Positions 5,613 to 7,290 of a DNA stretch of 7,290 bases are shown in pieces (the first letter of the stretch is position 1; each line of letters begins with the position of its first letter). The stretch is from Dehalococcoidia bacterium (GTDB lineage Bacteria > Chloroflexota > Dehalococcoidia > Dehalococcoidales > CSSed11-197), in NCBI GenBank assembly GCA_003563865.1, contig PWTP01000118.1:1-7290 (forward strand), in the 5' to 3' direction. A program made the translations under genes and the position numbers. Under the pieces are notes generated by a model that was given only the letters and a program-made list of their open reading frames with translations, ran no database searches and was not told the origin of the DNA.

Positions 5613-6880
5613 GGCCTTACATGGCCGTTGCCAAATATTATCCACTTGTAAGAGGTAATTTCTCTTAAACCCAAAGGCCCCCTGGCATGAAATTTCTGGG
5701 TGGAAATGCCCAACTCAGCTCCCAAATCAAATTGGGCGCCATCGGTAAAGCGGGTGCTGGCGTTGGCATATACACAAGCTGCATCTACTTCATCTAAAAA
5801 GCGCATTACTGCCGGGTAGTGCTGGCTTATTATGGCTTCGGAATGGCCGGAGCCGAAGGTTTCTATATGCTTTAGAGCTTCATCCATGCTTTCTACTACT
5901 TTAATAGCAATAATAAGGTCCAGGAACTCTTTACCCCAGTCTTCATACGAGGCCGGGTGGCATTTCAGTCCGGCTTCTCTTCCTATTCTGAGTGCCTTTT
6001 CATCACAACGCATTTCTACACAGGCTTTAGCCAGCTCTTTTCCAAGCTCCGGGATATATTCATCTGCAACAGCGGAATGCACGATAACCGTATCAAGTGC
6101 ATTGCACACCGTTGGGCGCTGGGTTTTGGCGTTAAATACAATGTTAACCGCATCAACCAGGTTGGCTTTAGCATCAACATAAGTGTGACAAACACCAACT
6201 CCGCCTGCAACTACCGGTATGGTTGAGTTTTCTCTTACCATTTGTATTAATCCTGCCCCGCCCCGGGGGATAACCAGGTCTATCAGGTAATTCATTTTAA
6301 GCATATATGAAACCAGTTCGCGATCCGGGTTTTCAATAAACTGAACGGCACCCTCCGGCAAGCCGGCCTCTTCACATGCCCGGGTTACTATTTCTGCCAA
6401 AATCCTGTTTGAATTGAAAGATTCCTTGCCACCACGCAGTAACAGTGCATTACCGCTTTTTATACATAAACTGGAGATATCTATGGTTACATTGGGGCGG
6501 CTTTCATAAATGGTGGCGATTACACCCAGGGGCACTCTTTTCCGGCCGATAATCAACCCGTTGGCCAGAGTGCGCATCTCTATCATTTCTCCCACCGGGT
6601 CAGACAGCGCTTTTACTTTGCTTACATCTTCAGCCATGCTTTTTATACGTTCTTCGTTCAACATTAACCGGTCGAGCATAGCAGTATTAATGCCGGCGTG
6701 ATCAGCAGCAGCATAGTCTGCCGCGTTGGCTTTTAGTATTTCATCCTGCCGGCTGATAAGCAGTTTGGAGATATTTTCAAGGGCCTTGTTCTTAAGGCTG
6801 GTTTGAGTATAAGCCAGAACGCGGGATGCTTTTTTGGCCGCTTCGGCCTTGCTGGTTAATTCTTCCATAAAAGTGGTCAT
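5609..6880 (-). CDS. proA: Gamma-glutamyl phosphate reductase (glutamate-5-semialdehyde dehydrogenase) ProA
   Basis: ProA reduces gamma-glutamyl phosphate with NADPH to glutamate semialdehyde, the second step of proline synthesis; it normally works with ProB, which channels the unstable acyl phosphate. The 423 residues fit the family. Landmarks: GRKRVPLGVIATIYESRPNVT (112-132 in outline), IPRGGAGLI (204-212), GVGVCHTYVD (227-236), PTVCNALDT (256-264) with the catalytic cysteine C259, FGSGHSEAI (342-350), and VYANASTRFTDGAQFDLGAELGIST near 370-394. The ATG at 6880 has AAGGAG seven bases upstream; the ATG four codons later lacks a well-placed site. proB is not in the window. lepB lies 152 bases upstream on the same strand, and a promoter-like sequence in that gap suggests separate expression. 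The stop codon overlaps that of rph. Confidence 0.97.
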   Translation of the reverse strand: MTTFMEELTSKAEAAKKASRVLAYTQTSLKNKALENISKLLISRQDEILKANAADYAAADHAGINTAMLDRLMLNEERIKSMAEDVSKVKALSDPVGEMIEMRTLANGLIIGRKRVPLGVIATIYESRPNVTIDISSLCIKSGNALLLRGGKESFNSNRILAEIVTRACEEAGLPEGAVQFIENPDRELVSYMLKMNYLIDLVIPRGGAGLIQMVRENSTIPVVAGGVGVCHTYVDAKANLVDAVNIVFNAKTQRPTVCNALDTVIVHSAVADEYIPELGKELAKACVEMRCDEKALRIGREAGLKCHPASYEDWGKEFLDLIIAIKVVESMDEALKHIETFGSGHSEAIISQHYPAVMRFLDEVDAACVYANASTRFTDGAQFDLGAELGISTQKFHARGPLGLREITSYKWIIFGNGHVRP

Positions 6881-6948
6881 ACATATACTCCTTGTTTCAT
6901 GTTCATTTTGGTTTTTATTGCATGATTTAAGCAGGCACAGTATTAGTA

Positions 6949-6978
6949 AGTATAATCCACAGGTGTGACCGAGAACAA
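6949..6978 (-). promoter_or_regulatory. candidate promoter for proA
   Basis: On the minus strand TTGTTC (6978-6973), an 18-base spacer and TATACT (6954-6949) form a plausible promoter in the 152-base gap between lepB and proA. The leader would be about 60 bases. A small dyad, CACA-GG-TGTG (6958-6967), lies within the spacer. A second, GTTAA-6-TTAAC (6981-6996), lies just upstream of the -35. They could be operators, but both are short enough to be chance. No terminator for lepB is apparent in the gap. Confidence 0.45.
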
Positions 6979-7032
6979 GGGTTAAGCAAGATTAACGGCA
7001 GGAGTATTTGGTGTACAAGCTAGTTTGAGTTA

Positions 7033-7290
7033 TTAAGAGAAAGAATGGTTGGGCGCGCAACCGAATTCTGACAATGGCCAATAAGAAATCCAGGCTTTAC
7101 CGGTAATATCTTCGATCGGCACTGTCCAGCTGTCTCGTGAATCACCACTGTTATTTCGGTTATCTCCCATTACGAAATAATTCTCATCGGGGATTATGCT
7201 GCTCTTGTAATCATGCAATGGCAAATCTATTATAAAGGGTTCATCAAAAACAAAAGTCGAGCCATCAGGGTGTTTAATATGAACCCTTCC
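7033..7290 (-). CDS. lepB: Signal peptidase I (LepB), C-terminal part only
   Basis: Type I signal peptidase is a membrane-anchored serine protease with a Ser-Lys dyad that cuts signal peptides from exported proteins on the outer face of the membrane. The frame is open from the window edge to the stop at 7033, giving the last 85 residues. It shows the late family region: GRVHIKHPDG at the edge, DEPFIID, ENYFVMGDNRNNSGDSRDSW (box E, GDNRxxSxDSR), then VPIEDITGKAWISYWP. The membrane anchor, catalytic Ser (box B) and Lys (box D) lie outside the window and cannot be checked. A TTG at 7224 could be mistaken for a start, but family motifs continue upstream of it. The gene ends with a short tail, as is common in Gram-positive and Chloroflexota types. 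Confidence 0.93.
   Translation of the reverse strand, partial: GRVHIKHPDGSTFVFDEPFIIDLPLHDYKSSIIPDENYFVMGDNRNNSGDSRDSWTVPIEDITGKAWISYWPLSEFGCAPNHSFS

Noticed and set aside
5613..5626. GGCC-TTACAT-GGCC as a terminator after rph
   Set aside because: Only a 4-bp stem with no T-run, and it lies inside the end of proA.
7033..7224. 63-residue gene starting at TTG 7224
   Set aside because: Signal peptidase motifs continue in frame upstream to the window edge, so it is the end of a larger lepB.
1..7290. Mobile element, CRISPR array, tRNA or rRNA, or defence island
   Set aside because: No terminal repeats, transposase or integrase motifs, regularly spaced repeats or RNA-gene cores were seen; all long frames are housekeeping families.

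Overview
The window is ordinary bacterial chromosome, densely coded on both strands, with mid-range base composition (roughly 45-50% GC by eye). It has strong Shine-Dalgarno sites (AAGGAGG, GGAGG, AAGGAG), several GTG/TTG starts, and no phage, transposon, CRISPR or RNA-gene signal. The proteins look like those of an anaerobic, Gram-positive-like or Chloroflexota lineage. My best guess is a Dehalococcoidia-type Chloroflexota, with a clostridial Firmicute as the main alternative. This rests on remembered protein style, not on any search.

Layout: (1) 1-611, minus: rsmG, a 16S rRNA methyltransferase, cut by the window edge. (2) 612-850: divergent intergenic region holding the rsmG promoter, a thiC promoter, a well-conserved TPP (THI-box) riboswitch and its expression-platform terminator. 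(3) 851-3666, plus: thiC then pepA, only 11 bases apart, so the thiamine riboswitch probably also governs an M17 leucyl aminopeptidase. (4) 3673-3702: a terminator between convergent units. (5) 3706-4195, minus: a small two-helix membrane protein overlapping a DUF167/YggU protein. (6) 4196-4308: divergent control region with a self-complementary -10 box and a 31-base dyad. (7) 4309-4788, plus: stand-alone pncC (CinA C-terminal domain). (8) 4875-5612, plus: rph (RNase PH). (9) 5609-6880, minus: proA, tail to tail with rph on overlapping stop codons. (10) 7033-7290, minus: the C-terminal end of signal peptidase I (lepB).

Most genes are unrelated housekeeping functions: rRNA modification, thiamine pyrimidine synthesis, peptide turnover, pyridine-nucleotide salvage, tRNA 3' processing, proline synthesis and protein export. 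The one clear regulatory circuit is TPP-controlled premature termination ahead of thiC-pepA. I did not find a convincing new multi-gene system. The items most worth a second look are the thiC-pepA pairing, the variant cysteine spacing in ThiC, the dyad and symmetric promoter at 4230-4279, and the small membrane protein translated into YggU.
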